Shown piece after piece: positions 12,242 to 23,122 of a DNA stretch of 64,000 nt (the stretch's first letter is position 1; each line of letters begins with the position of its first letter). Source of the DNA: Dugong dugon. Lineage: Eukaryota; Chordata; Mammalia; Sirenia; Dugongidae. The position numbers and the translations under genes were made by a program. The stretch lies in contig CM057469.1 in the NCBI GenBank assembly GCA_030035585.1, positions 58,731,501 to 58,795,500 on the forward strand, in the 5' to 3' direction. The notes below the pieces were generated by a model. The model worked only from the letters and a program-made list of their open reading frames with translations. It was not told where the DNA came from and did not search any database.

Positions 12242-13892
12242 TTGTTTTCAGGAAAATGGAAGAAGCCTATTGATAAAATTATAATTAAAAATAAAAAGGA
12301 ATACAATTTGTTTTACCTTCCATGTGATGTCAAATGTGTTAAGATATATAAGTTAAAGAAAAAGTCTAAAAGGAATATTTTATTCAGGGTTTTTATTAAT
12401 ATAAGACTTGTGAATATCCCATAAAAAATTAGTAGTTTCCACTTTATTAACAAATAACTAATGTAAGTTTTAATAGTTTATCTTAAAATACTTTAAGAAG
12501 TTAAATCAATTTCATCTTAATTTAGAAACTAGAGGAAAAGAACAACTATTAGAATCTAAGCGAAAGTAGTTGGCCCAATGTGGAATAATATGCTATAGGG
12601 AGGAGTTATACTTATTTTGCATTTAAAAAAAAACTCTTTGCCCAAGAAATAAAAGTAAGATAGTTATTTCTTAATATTCCAAGAAATAAAGAAGATGCCT
12701 TACCCACATCTTCTCCTACTAACCTCGTCAGTACAGATCACAGACAGAAACCACAAAACATGCCCAGTCAAGAAGCCACGTGGGCACACCTTTCAAGTGC
12801 TCTTTCCTAACTCCTATGAGGAGTCAAGTGCTGGTAAGTTGGGCTTTCCATCACTTTCCCTCTAAAATCTGCCTAAAAGAACTTAAAAGACACGTTGAAA
12901 AAAAGTATTTGATATTGTTCATGACTTTCTTATGAATATCGTTCTTGCACACACTGCAATCATGCTTCTGAAAAAATAAAAATGATGACTTATAGGGTGA
13001 TATTCACTAAAACTTAGGTGTTTTGTTGAGGCCAAGGGTCTATATTATCATAATAGTAAATCCCATTTTTTGTATAGCTATAATTAAATCCATAGTTCTT
13101 CCTGTCTTTGCTTAAATAATATTTTCATATAAAAATAAAGTGTATCTTTTGGAAAAACTACAACTTAAAAGTGACCAACTCAGAAGTTCATGTTATAATG
13201 GTTTTCTTACATTATTTGAATTTAAAGGAATTGTAATGTTCTGATTAACCAGAATATCATTCTTTTCAGATGAAGATATTTATGTAGCTTCTCAAGTATG
13301 GGGAACAAAAGGTACCTGCTGTAATCAAATCGCCATTGTTGGAATGATATGCTGAATCAATGGTGCATTAATATTTATGCGCTATTTCTACTCACTATAA
13401 ATCACTATAGAGCAAATTGAGTTATTCTTTCCATATGCACATATGTGAAAAGCTCATGGTTAGAACCTATACTAAATATAATTTTCATTGAAATAGATTT
13501 GTATACCCATTAAAGCTAGGAAGTATGTAGAATCATTCTGGACACACATGCTGCCACTTGCATTATTTTAATATATTTTCCCAGTAGAACGAACAAAACA
13601 TTACCACTCTCTTATTACCTGGTAACAAAAATCACATTAAGAAATCAGGGTCTCATTTGTAATCCTCATTAGTTTTAGGAGAAAATGGAGTTGTGTCACA
13701 TGATGAAAATCTATGCCAAAATGTTGTGTGAAATTTAGTGTTATTCTCAATTTGCAGACACATAAAATGCTACCATTATATATCAGTGTGATGTTTCTCC
13801 TCTTCTAAAATGCCAGGAGAAATTGTTTTATTGCAAGAGAAAAGACAGCTCAACTTAAAGAAATCATCTTTATATTACTGACCACCACTCCT
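12242..13892. other. Unassigned sequence, about 1.65 kb
   Basis: AT-rich sequence without a recognised repeat or gene. The 60-codon frame at 12242-12424 is lysine-rich, has no domain and looks like chance. Confidence 0.4.
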
Positions 13893-14294
13893 CTTGTCAG
13901 TTTGTCGTACTGTGGTGGCTTGCATGTTGCTGGGATTCTGGAAGCTATGCTGCCGGTATTTCAATACCAGCAGGGTCACCCTTGGTGGACAGGCTTCAGC
14001 AGAGCTTCCAGACTAAGACAGATTAGGAAGAAGGATATGACGATCTGCTTCTAAAAAAATTTGCCAGTGAAAACCTTATGAATATCAGTGGCACATTGTC
14101 TGATACAGTGCCAGAAGATGAACCCCTCAGGTTGGAAGGCACTCACAATACACAGTGGCTGCAACAATGAGCTCAAACATAGCAATGATTCTGAGGATGG
14201 CATAGGACCAGGCAGTGTTTTGTTCTGTTGTACATAGATAGGGTTGCTGTAAGTCAGAACTGACTTAACAGCACCTAACAACAACAAAAACAAC
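13893..14294 (+). mobile_element. RTE-derived non-autonomous element (5' UTR joined to 3' tail)
   Basis: The first 255 bases match the 5' UTR also seen at 62405-62750: 'tttgtcgtactgtgg', 'ggaagctatg', 'taccagcagggtcaccc', 'gcagagcttccagactaag', 'agtgaaaaccttatgaat' and 'cagtgccagaagatga'. At about 14150 it jumps to the RTE 3' terminal segment 'cacagtggctgcaacaatga', which runs to 'cagcacctaacaacaacaa'. The whole protein-coding part is missing. It could only have moved with enzymes supplied by a full RTE, or it is a deleted single copy. Confidence 0.8.
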
Positions 14295-14660
14295 ATAAAT
14301 TGGTCTTTCAAATTTGTGAACGGGGCCCAAGAATCTCTGAGTTCAGGATCACCACAGTCGAGAATCCAGTGCTGCTGAAAACTGAATCAAAGCTAAGTAG
14401 CTCTGAAATAAGCACCATGGAAGTTTTCTCAAGGAAATTGACTTAAAACAGCACGCGTTATTTGCAGTTTATTTTTATGGAACAAGCAGATGGTAAAGTA
14501 TTTGGGGCAATGCTGCTGGTAAAAGGTACAAAGAAGCCCCTCACATGCCAAGGGTTTCCCAGGCTTTACTGGGGGACTCTTGATATGTTCTGGGTTATTT
14601 TTAAGGGTGGAGTTATGTTGTCACAAATGCTTTTCTGATCCTCCCATTCTCTTTTTAACA
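14295..14660. other. Unassigned sequence
   Basis: No repeat or gene recognised in these 366 bases. Confidence 0.4.
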
Positions 14661-14711
14661 GAGTTAATCCTGTAGGGTCGCTATGAGTTGGAATCGACTT
14701 GACAGCAATGG
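14661..14711 (+). mobile_element. AfroSINE 3' fragment, sense
   Basis: Only the 3' end is present: 'gtagggtcgctatgagttgg' followed by 'aatcgacttgacagcaatgggt'. The tRNA-derived head and middle are absent, as in 5'-truncated SINE copies. Confidence 0.85.
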
Positions 14712-16224
14712 GTAATCTTGCACTGATGAATTTTCAGGCCTCTACCACTATGTCCTCCAGTTTACCATCTCATGATGGCAGGAAAAGCTTGATGAAGACA
14801 GGATGAATCTGCATAAATGGAGGCAATAAGAGTCAGGATTCTGTGCATTTGGTTATCTTCTTATTTACTAAAGCCCTGACAGGCAATATGACTAAATCCT
14901 GATATGGATTTGGAGGTTAGCAAGAATGATGACTTGGAACTTTTCAGTAAGTTCTAACACAAATAAGCAGTGTAAAAATAGAAACTGGACAAGTGTAAAA
15001 ATGAATGGGCAGATGTAGCTTCAGGAGTGGATGCAGTTCCTCACAGACGTGAGTTGATAGTGATGGCCAGGGTAGCTTACAAAGAGTAGAAAGCATGTGA
15101 ACCAGAGGAGTCAGAGTAGTGGCTTACTGACATTTATATAATTAAATTGTTGGAGAAGTAATGCTTTATACCACTTATTTTTTTACTGTCTCATTTGATT
15201 AACTGCAGACCTGGTTGTGGGTAGGGTTGAGGGTGTGTGGTAAGATCATGTTTGAAGGTGAGCCAGAAATTAGCTTCAGTTTAGATCTCTCTCTTGTTAC
15301 CTATTTTCTATCTGTGTGCCCGTTATTCTGTTCTTTGAGAATAGCAACATACAGCCCATATCTATTAGAGTTTATCCTGAAGGTCCTCCAAAATTTATCA
15401 AACACAGCATGATATTAGACCTAGTGTTGGATAACAACAATAAAACAGAAAAAAAAAAAGAAAAACTGCTATTGAATAGTGTATTTAGGTGGAGAAATAT
15501 AGCTCATAATTTACACTGGGAGGTATTTGGAGCAGACAAGCTCTCTATAAAATACGTATTAATGATAATATTATTCCAGGATCAGTGCATTCTTTCTAGC
15601 TACTGGACAGTTAAATGAAAACTGGATAGATGGGCACAAATATGGCATGATTTAAGAAAATGATTATTTAGTCATAAGTGGGAAAGAAAATATTAACTCT
15701 AAACTGGCTTAAATATGAATATTTACCGACTTAATAGGAGACAGAGATCAGTGGTTCAAAGAATTTCACCAAGGTCTCCTCAAGTCCCACGTCTGAATGT
15801 TTTGTCTTTTACTATTTTGGCTAGATCATCAGACTTCATAAAATGATTGTGCCCCTGCTCAGGGTGTCCAAGATACTGCTTTGTGACAAAGTAAACATCT
15901 GTAACATTCTCACACATTACATATTCATGGTCACACATGATACCTTCTGGGGAAGAGAAAAGGTCTCTTTTGAAAGATCAAACAGAAATCCTACATTCCA
16001 CTTCCTTTAACTGGACAAAATTAGGTTGAGTTCTCCTCTCTGAACTAACAATTGTGGCCAAGGAGAGAGGTTATTTGATTACTTTAATCCATAGAGCTAA
16101 AGGAGAATATCAAATTTCATGATTGAGAATGGGGGAATAGAAAAAGCTGTAATAATTTCAGTAATACAATTAATAATAGTATTGGATTAGAATCCAAAGA
16201 CTAAAATAAATATCCTCGAGTTCA
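14712..16224. other. Unassigned sequence, about 1.5 kb
   Basis: No repeat or gene was recognised. Overlapping frames at 15215-15618 (65 and 100 codons) include lysine-rich and phenylalanine-rich runs without known domains. Confidence 0.4.
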
Positions 16225-16407
16225 TACTGATATTAAAAAAAAAAAAAAGCACTCCCACTGTCGTGGAGTCGATTCCGACTCATAGCGACCCTATAGGACA
16301 GAGTAGAACTTCACCATAGAGTTTCCGAGGAGTGCCTGGCGGATTTGAACTGCCGACCTTTATAGTTAGCAGCCATAGCTCTTAACCATTGCACCACCAG
16401 GGTTTCC
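16225..16407 (-). mobile_element. AfroSINE (short form), antisense
   Basis: An A tract at about 16234-16248 is followed by 'gtcgtggagtcgattccgac', 'tcatagcgaccctataggac', 'gtttccgaggagtgcctggc', 'gaactgccgacc' and a tRNA-derived head ending 'gcaccaccagggtttcc'. This is a nearly complete copy and the first member of a dense repeat cluster. Confidence 0.92.
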
Positions 16408-16495
16408 ATACTAATATTAGGGACTCTAATATATATATCTTAGAGTATAAACATATGTATTTCAGAGTATATATAGAGACAGACTATATATATAT

Positions 16496-17097
16496 AGTTG
16501 TCGTTGTTAAGTGCCATCAGGTCAGCTCCGACTCGTAGAGACCCTATGCAAAACAGAACGAAATACTGCCTGGTCCTGCACCATCCGCACAATCGCTGCT
16601 ATGCTTGAGCCCATCATTGCAGCCACTGTGTCAATCCATCTCGTTGATGGGCTTCTTCTTTCTTGCTGACCCTCTACCTACCAAGCATGATGTTCTTCTC
16701 TAGGGACGGATCCCTCCTGATAGCAAGTCCGAAGAATATGAGACAAGTCTCGCCATCCTTGCTTCTAAGGAGTATTCTGGCTGTATTTCTTCCAAGACAG
16801 ATTTGTTCATTCTTTTGGCAGTCCATGGTATATTCAGTATTCTTCGCCAGCACCATAACGCAAAGGAATCAGTTCTTCTTCCGTCTTCCTTTTTCATTGT
16901 CCAGCTTTTGCATGCATATGAGGCGACTGAAAACATCATGGCTTGGGTCAGGGGCACCTCAGTCTTCAAGGAGACATCTTTGCTTTTTAACACTTTAAAG
17001 AGGTCTTTTGCAGCAGATTTGCCCAATGCAGTGCATCATTTGATATCTTGACTGCTGCTCCCATGGGTGTTGATCGTGGATCCAAGTAAAATGAAAT
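16496..17097 (-). mobile_element. RTE LINE 3' end, 5'-truncated, antisense
   Basis: On the minus strand this reads the C-terminal part of an RTE reverse transcriptase and then the 3' tail. An open minus frame at 16700-17026 carries 'SYACKSWTMKKEDGRR', 'LWCWRRILNIPWTAKR' and 'VLEEIQPEYSLEARMARL', typical of RTE/BovB elements after the RT core. The 3' tail lies at 16496-16620 and reads as the complement of 'cagtggctgcaa...cacttaacaac'. The copy stops near 'aagtaaaatgaaat' at the right, where an AfroSINE begins. Confidence 0.88.
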
Positions 17098-17098
17098 A

Positions 17099-17306
17099 TA
17101 GTTGTTAGTTGCCATTAAATCCATTCTGACCCTTGGAGACCCCATGTGTGTCAGAGTATAACTGTGCCTCCTAGGCTGTTCAAGGCTGTGACCCTTCAGA
17201 AGCAGATTGCCAAGAGAGTCTCCTGAGGTGCCTCTGGGTAGATATGAACCATCATCCTTTTGCATAGTAGTCAAGAGATTAACCATTTGCACTACTCAGG
17301 GATATA
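17099..17306 (-). mobile_element. AfroSINE (long form), antisense
   Basis: Diverged copy with the long middle segment: 'gttgttagttgccattaaat', 'ctgacccttggagaccccat', 'aaggctgtgacccttcagaa', 'tgcctctgggtagatatgaa' and a head ending 'tttgcactactcaggga'. It abuts the truncated end of the RTE copy. Confidence 0.75.
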
Positions 17307-17381
17307 TTTAAAAAAAAAAAAAACTCGACAGCAACAAGTTTATATATAATGTGCTATTTATGTTAATACATATAGATATAT

Positions 17382-17542
17382 GGAGCCCCAGTGTCTTAGT
17401 TGTTACGAGCTTGGCGCCTAACGAAAATGTCAGCAGTTCGAATCCACTAATTGCTCCTTGGAAACCCTGAAGGTCAGTTCTGCTCTGTCCTATAGGTTCG
17501 CTATGAATCAGAATTGATTGGACAGCAATGGGTTTTGGTATA
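17382..17542 (+). mobile_element. AfroSINE (short form), sense
   Basis: Head 'ggagccccagtgtcttagtt', then 'cagcagttcgaatccactaa', 'gctccttggaaaccctgaag', 'ctgctctgtcctataggttc' and the tail 'attggacagcaatgggtttt'. Complete and only moderately diverged. Confidence 0.9.
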
Positions 17543-17605
17543 TATATATATATGTATATATGTATACGTATGTGTAAATATGTATATATCTACATATATA
17601 TATGC
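17540..17605. repeat. TA/TG-rich low-complexity spacer
   Basis: A (TA)n run and TATATG/TACGTA variants lie between two oppositely oriented AfroSINEs. It may have grown from the tail of the left copy. Confidence 0.7.
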
Positions 17606-17757
17606 AAAGCAAAAAAAAAAAAACCCATTGCCCACTCAGTGATCCTGTAGGACAGAGTAAAACTGCCACACAGGGTTTCCAAGGAGCAGCTGGTGGATTT
17701 GAGCTGCCGACCTTTTGGTTAGCATCCGAGCTCTTAACCAGTGTGACACCAGGGCTC
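17606..17757 (-). mobile_element. AfroSINE (short form), antisense
   Basis: A tract at 17611-17623, then 'gatcctgtaggacagagtaa', 'gggtttccaaggagcagctg', 'gagctgccgaccttttggtt' and a head ending 'gacaccagggctc'. It faces the sense copy 17382-17542. Confidence 0.92.
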
Positions 17758-17763
17758 ATGCGT

Positions 17764-17765
<2 letters not shown>

Positions 17766-17809
<44 letters not shown>
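17766..17809. repeat. (CA)22 microsatellite
   Basis: An uninterrupted run of about 22 CA units next to the head of an AfroSINE. Open frames crossing it on both strands are artefacts of the repeat. Confidence 0.97.
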
Positions 17810-17812
<3 letters not shown>

Positions 17813-18687
17813 GGGCCCCAACAACTATCATCTATAAACACTTGATTTTCCGTGGCACTGTGTGTACACCTAGGACTGTACTTGTTGTACAGAACCTGGA
17901 ATTAATTTAGCTCCCTTCAAAAAAAAAAAAAAGGGAATAAAGTGACTTGAAACTTAAGGGTGGTTGTAAGAAGATTTTAAGTGTTTAAGGAAACATTGCC
18001 AGTCAGTTATGTAGACCTCAGATGACTGTGGAGATTTCTCCAAAATGAATCTACCCTTGGTTACTTGGGAGATACATGTAGGGATAACTGACTATATATG
18101 CATACCCTGCAAGCAATAACCCTACAATGGATGTCTTCCGATTATTAAAAGTGATAGAATAATTGTCTCTGACTTTAGCTGAAATGATCACTGACACCAC
18201 CTCAGCAACAGAAGACATTCAGGTCAGCCTCTACTCACTGGCCAGGGGAGTTCTGGACCACAGAATCACCAAAGTGAATCTCTAATAAATCCTGCAGTGC
18301 CTAGAGAAATGCCTCTCACCAGTGTAAAGGTCAATACCAAAACATGCGGAGAAATCCACTTGGCTTTCTAAAGTTGATCCTGAAGTTTTAAGGGATTTGT
18401 TCAAAAGTTGGCATTTATGTCCAGGACCTGGTGGGCATGGGTAAGTTCAACACTGCAGGTTAACTCCTGTTGCTGCTTGGAGTTGTATAGAGAATAGCCT
18501 TAATGCTGTATGAGGCAAAATAAATGAATTTGGTTCCAGATTCTGTTGGTTAGATTATTTAGAGTGGTCAGTGGTGTGCCATTTTTATGGGAGAATTTCC
18601 CATAAAACAAGATAATATAGAAGTGAAAAGTGTATATTGTTGTCAAAAAATGTCCCTGGTCTTTCTCATTTCTGCTTAACTTGTGAA
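17810..18687. other. Mostly unassigned sequence
   Basis: Apart from an A tract at 17919-17932 and the weak envelope-like stretch described separately at 18165-18290, nothing was recognised. Confidence 0.4.
18165..18290 (+). mobile_element. Possible endogenous retrovirus envelope trace
   Basis: A short plus-strand stretch has the look of the ectodomain of a retroviral transmembrane envelope subunit, with the spacing of hydrophobic and Ser/Leu residues seen in the heptad-repeat region. It is a small, old, broken fossil, perhaps 0.1 kb, with no LTR, gag or pol recognised beside it. Chance similarity is possible. Confidence 0.3.
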
Positions 18688-18698
18688 CAGGGATACTT
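18688..18698. repeat. L1 target-site duplication, left copy
   Basis: CAGGGATACTT occurs here and perfectly at 19357-19367, bracketing an antisense L1 3' fragment. Confidence 0.85.
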
Positions 18699-19356
18699 TT
18701 TTTTTTTTACGTTTTCTTTTTAAATTGTAGTTTAAGTGAAAGTTTACAATTCAAGTTAGTCTCTCATACAAAAATTTATACAGAAATTGTTATGTGACCC
18801 TAATTGCTTTCCCTATACTGTGACAGCACAATCCTCCTTTCTACCCCTGACCTCCCATGTCCATTCAACCAGTTCCTAACCCTCCCTGCCTTCTCATCTC
18901 ACCTCCGGACAGAAGCTGCCCATTTAGTCTCATGTGTCTACTTGAGCTTAGAAGTACACTCTTCATGAGTATCATTTTATGTCCCACAGTCCAGTCCAAT
19001 ATTTGTCTGAAGAGTTGGCCTTAGGAATTGTTTTAGTTTGGGATTGAAAGGAGTCAGAGGGCCATGCTTTCTGAGGTTCCTCCAGTCTCAGTTAGACCAT
19101 TAAGTCTGGTGTTTTTTTTTTAACTAGAATTTGAGTTCTGTACCCCACCTTTCTCCTGCTCCATCAGGGACTCTCCATTGTGTTCCCTGTCAGGGCAGTC
19201 ATTGGTCTCAGGCTGATGCAGTCTCTTGTTTATGTGGCCCTTTCTGTCTCTTGGGCTAATACTTTCCTTGTGTCTTTGGTGTTCTTCATTCTCCTTTATA
19301 CCAGGTGGTTGGGACCAGTTGATGCATCTTAGATTGTTTCCTGCTAGCTTTTAGAG
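18699..19356 (-). mobile_element. L1 LINE 3' end, 5'-truncated, antisense
   Basis: A T tract at the left marks the reverse-complemented poly(A) tail. The following 650 bases match the 3' UTR of the older L1 at 24543-25480 ('tatgtgaccctaattgcttt', 'cacagtccagtccaat', 'tccagtctcagttagacc', 'ctccattgtgttccctgtca'). An exact 11-base TSD flanks it. No ORF2 remains. Confidence 0.93.
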
Positions 19357-19367
19357 CAGGGATACTT
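19357..19367. repeat. L1 target-site duplication, right copy
   Basis: CAGGGATACTT, identical to 18688-18698. Confidence 0.85.
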
Positions 19368-20439
19368 CTTGTCTTTGTTCTGGACTATCTTTCCAAGGAA
19401 TTTCTTTTCTTTTTTAATCACAAATAGCTTTACAAGATAGAAATAGTGTCTTCCTCCAGAGCAAAGGGAGGGTTGTCTACTATCTACTACTAGTAGAATA
19501 AAGATACTATCCACTATCTAGTAGAGTAAAGATACTGTCCTCCTCTGGATCTAAGATCAGGCAGGGTCCTCAAGCTTGTTGTTCATCTATAATGTATCCC
19601 ACTGTGTGTGACAGAACACCTGGGGCTCAGGAATCTAGCATAAATGCTGACATTCTGGATACCACTATTGCTATAAATATAATACAGTTGTTTGTTTCTG
19701 ACCAAGGAATCACATATATTCTTCCAGATTCCATGAAATTGTGGCAAAATCTCAAACCCTTCACAGTTGTTGACACCCACTAGAACCTATTATTCCTTAG
19801 ACAAAAGAAGAGGTCATGTTTTCTACAATAGGATATATATTGACATTCGAGAGCAAACTGAGGGTTTTAAAATTTAATAAATAAGGCATTATATAGAGTG
19901 GACACTAAATTTCAGTCAAAGGTATGTAAAATGTTCTAGGGATAACCTGTAACACGGCTTTTTATCTCACATCTCTATTTAAGCAGCTCTTATTTAAGCA
20001 AATATTGAGCTTCTAATTATTAAATAAACAATTTCCAATTCCTGTATTACCGGAACACTGTTACGTTGAACATTTTCATCACTCCATTATATTTACTCTT
20101 AGTGTCTGAGGTATTTTATCCTCTGATTCTACTTATAGTTTTCTGATTGTTTATCCCTTTTCAATAGGGTATCTCTACTTAACTTCTAAAAGCTTGTTGT
20201 TTTCCCAGGGTTTGCCCAACATGCAGTTTATATACTGTTTATTTAAAATTTATCAAATATAAGTGTTTTACTCACAAACATGCATATCTATATACATATA
20301 CAATTTATACCACTGGCCTGAACTCCAACCACCTGAAGGATATAGAAAATTCAAATATAATATTTTCAAAACTGAACATCACAATCTCCACTCTTTAACT
20401 ATCCTTTTTTATTATTTTTGTATGTTTAACTTGTTGGCA
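19368..20439. other. Unassigned sequence, about 1.1 kb
   Basis: No gene or repeat family was recognised. At 19485-19550 a unit of about 30 bases beginning 'tagtagaataaagatact' is tandemly repeated with changes ('tagtagagtaaagatact'). Confidence 0.45.
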
Positions 20440-21265
20440 ACATCATCCAATCAGACACCTGAAAGTGATCTTCGTTTGACTCCTGAATTCTCTTTTACTT
20501 CCCTCCCATGTCTCATCAATTACTTAGTCCTTCCGTGCGCTTTCTCAAGTTATCACTGTCCTCTCTGCTCTTGTCACTACTGGTTTTCCTGTAGCTCTCA
20601 CCTGTTGTCCAACATTGTCTTGTGGCCCTCAAAATTGTCTTTGCTGCTGCTGCCAGAAATTTATCTCCCTGAGGATGCCCACAGGATAAAATGAAAATCA
20701 GCCTTGGATTTGAGGACTTCTGTAAACTGCTCTCCCTGATTGTTTTCTGCCACTTTCTGCATTGAACTCAATGCTCTAGCAGTAGTGAAGTATGAATATG
20801 TACTCCTACTCCTACTCCTACCCACACGCACTGACAAAACACTTTCTCAACACCCACATTGTGCTCATGCGGTCCCTGGAACATTCACATGCCTGGGATG
20901 ATTCCGTTCTTTCTTCTTTTCCTGGAAAACAAATTCATTCTTTAGGAATTAACACTGGCTTCACGTTTTCAGAAAAGTTCTTTAGTCCTAACAATTCACT
21001 GTAATTTAGTATTATGTTACTTCTTTTGGGTATTCTCATGGTTTTTTGTGCATTCTTCTTATATTAAAAAAAAAAAAAAACAAAACAGCAAATTTTGAAC
21101 ATCTGTTCGTCTTTCTGCTTTCCTAAGTTGGTGAATTCCTTAAGGTTAGGTGAAGTCAGGAACCTTGCCTTATTCATCTTTGTTGCTGTGCTGTTTCCTA
21201 CCACAAAGACAGGTACAGGGGCAGTAATTAAAATAAATAGTAAATAGTTGAATTAAATGAACAAA
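20440..21265 (+). mobile_element. L2 LINE 3' part
   Basis: Several L2 landmarks come in the right order: 'tgactcctgaattctct', 'catgtctcatcaattactta', 'tggccctcaaaattgtcttt', 'gctgctgctgccagaa', 'tgcctgggatgattccgttc', and near the end 'ccttaaggttaggtgaagtc', 'aaccttgccttattcatctt' and a final 'gttgaattaaatgaac'. The 143-codon frame at 20263-20694 overlaps it and is not a gene. A hexamer run TACTCC lies at 20799-20821, and an A tract at 21066-21080. Confidence 0.75.
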
Positions 21266-21273
21266 TGCAAGTG

Positions 21274-21427
21274 GGATATATATATATATATATATATATA
21301 TGCATTATATATATATAAATGCAAGTGATATATATATACACACAGATACATATATACACACATATGTACATACAGACACACATACATACATAAATACATA
21401 CATACATGCACACACATACGCACACAT
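21274..21427. repeat. Compound TA / CA / CATA microsatellite
   Basis: (TA)n runs give way to CACA and CATA units. The boundary word 'aaatgcaagtg' appears at both 21263 and 21317, suggesting slippage duplicated the left half. The minus-strand cysteine- and tyrosine-rich frame here is an artefact. Confidence 0.92.
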
Positions 21428-21979
21428 AAAATTTGCTCATCTATAACTGAAAATTGACTAAAGCATTTCGACTGAACTGAAACAGTATTTATTAAATGAT
21501 TTCCTATCTGTTTTTGGATTGCCTTTTAGCAGAAGCAGCAGAACTAAACATCTATATTTAGTAAACTGGCTCAAGAGCCTGTATGAAGCTACTTGAAACT
21601 CATTTCCAAGTCATTTATTTTAACAGCTAGAACATTTCTTTAAGCCTTCTTTGCCTTAATACTTTACTTCCAAGGAAATGTAGGTTCTGCATTAAGAATA
21701 AGACTACACAACTCTCATCTCCTGAAAACCAGTTATTTAACAAATAGCTTATGTATTCTTTTTTACCTTTTTACTAAACATTGCCAGAATAATTTAAAGT
21801 ATAGCTACTGTTGAATGTGTACATTGAAATAGATATGCATATTGGTTATAAAAATAGATTTTGCACCTTCCAGACATTATTACAAAACATGCATGTATTG
21901 TTTTCAATAAGGAACATGTTTACAACTTCTTCAGTGCCAAGGTATAAAACTCTAGCTTTTAAAAATAATATTTCATGAT
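21428..21979. other. Unassigned sequence
   Basis: AT-rich; no gene or repeat recognised. Confidence 0.4.
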
Positions 21980-22173
21980 AAGCCATTGTTATCGAGTTGA
22001 TTCCTACTCATAGTGACCCTATAGCATAGAGTAGAACTGCCCCATAGTGTTTCCAAGGCTGTGGTTACAAAGTAGACTGCCATCTCTTTCTCCCACAGAG
22101 CTGCTGCTGAGTTGAATCAGCCAACCTTTAGGTTAGCAACCAAGCGCTTAACCACTGTGCCACCAGGGCTCCT
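21980..22173 (-). mobile_element. AfroSINE (long form), antisense
   Basis: 'gccattgttatcgagttgat', 'cctactcatagtgaccctat', 'gtagaactgccccatagtgt', the long-form middle 'aaggctgtggttacaaagta', then 'ccaacctttaggttagcaac' and a well-kept head ending 'gtgccaccagggctcct'. Essentially complete. Confidence 0.92.
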
Positions 22174-22797
22174 GTTTCATGATACTTTCTGGCATTTTGA
22201 GATGTGAAAGAAGCCGTGTTATCAGGCATCTATAAATATGTACATATAATATGTAATTTATATGTTTCTACATGAAAACAGGTCTGAAAACTTTATCTAG
22301 ATCTCAGCTACTCTTCTCACCTTGTTTGGGGGCAGCAAATTTTGGTAACAAATTAAAATACTACTAGTCTATTTAATAAAAAAAAGTAGTAGCCAAGAAT
22401 TTTTCTCTTAAAAAATACAAATCCACTGAAATAAACATCAGTATTACTGACTCGCAATGTACTTATACAACTTAGTCCTAGCTCCTAAAAAAACCCCTCA
22501 TATTCACAAATTGATATGGAACACTTGAAAAATGGAGGAAGTATAAAAAATATTTTAACATGAAATATTTTACAGAAAATAATAATAAATAATAGATTAA
22601 AAAGTGACTATAAAATACATAATCTGACTGTACTTTAGTTATGTGTCTTTAAAATTACTTTTCATTTATAAAGGTAATATGCACATACACGATTTAGAAA
22701 TTAAACACTACTACTAGGCTCATGAAAGTACCTCCATGTCTAATAATTTCTTACTATAAATTCCTACTCCTGAGAGAATATCATTTTGAATATACTA
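22174..22797. other. Unassigned sequence
   Basis: AT-rich with no recognised gene or repeat. Confidence 0.4.
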
Positions 22798-23122
22798 GGG
22801 ACTGCTGAAAGAACAAACAAATCTGTCTTAGAAGTACAGCCAGAATGCTCCTTAGAAGCAAGGATGGTGAGACTTCATCTCACGTACTCCGTACATGTTA
22901 TCAGGAGAGACCAGTCCATGGAGAAGGACATAATGCTTGGTAAAGTAGAGGGTCATTGAAAAAGAGGACGACTCTCAATGAGATGGATTGACACAGCGGT
23001 TGCAACAATGGGCTCAAACAGCAATGATAGTGAAGATGGCGCAGGACTGGGCAGTGTTTCATTGTGTTGTACATAGTTGTTATGCGTCGGAACGAACTTG
23101 AGGACACCTAAGAACAATAATC
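22798..23122 (+). mobile_element. RTE LINE 3' end, 5'-truncated, sense
   Basis: Sense copy of the end of RTE ORF and 3' tail: 'aacaaacaaatctgtcttag', 'cagaatgctccttagaagca', 'ggatggtgagacttcatctc', 'gagatggattgacacag', 'ggttgcaacaatgggctcaa' and the tail 'ggaacgaacttgaggacacctaagaac'. It encodes the residues after the RT core but its frame is not open throughout. Confidence 0.9.

Noticed and set aside
17508-17910. Frames with long runs of CV, HT or IY dipeptides
   Set aside because: Produced by CA and TA microsatellites and AfroSINE sequence.
20263-20694. 143-codon open frame with a signal-like hydrophobic stretch
   Set aside because: It overlaps an L2 3' part; the amino acids follow from L2 nucleotide landmarks.
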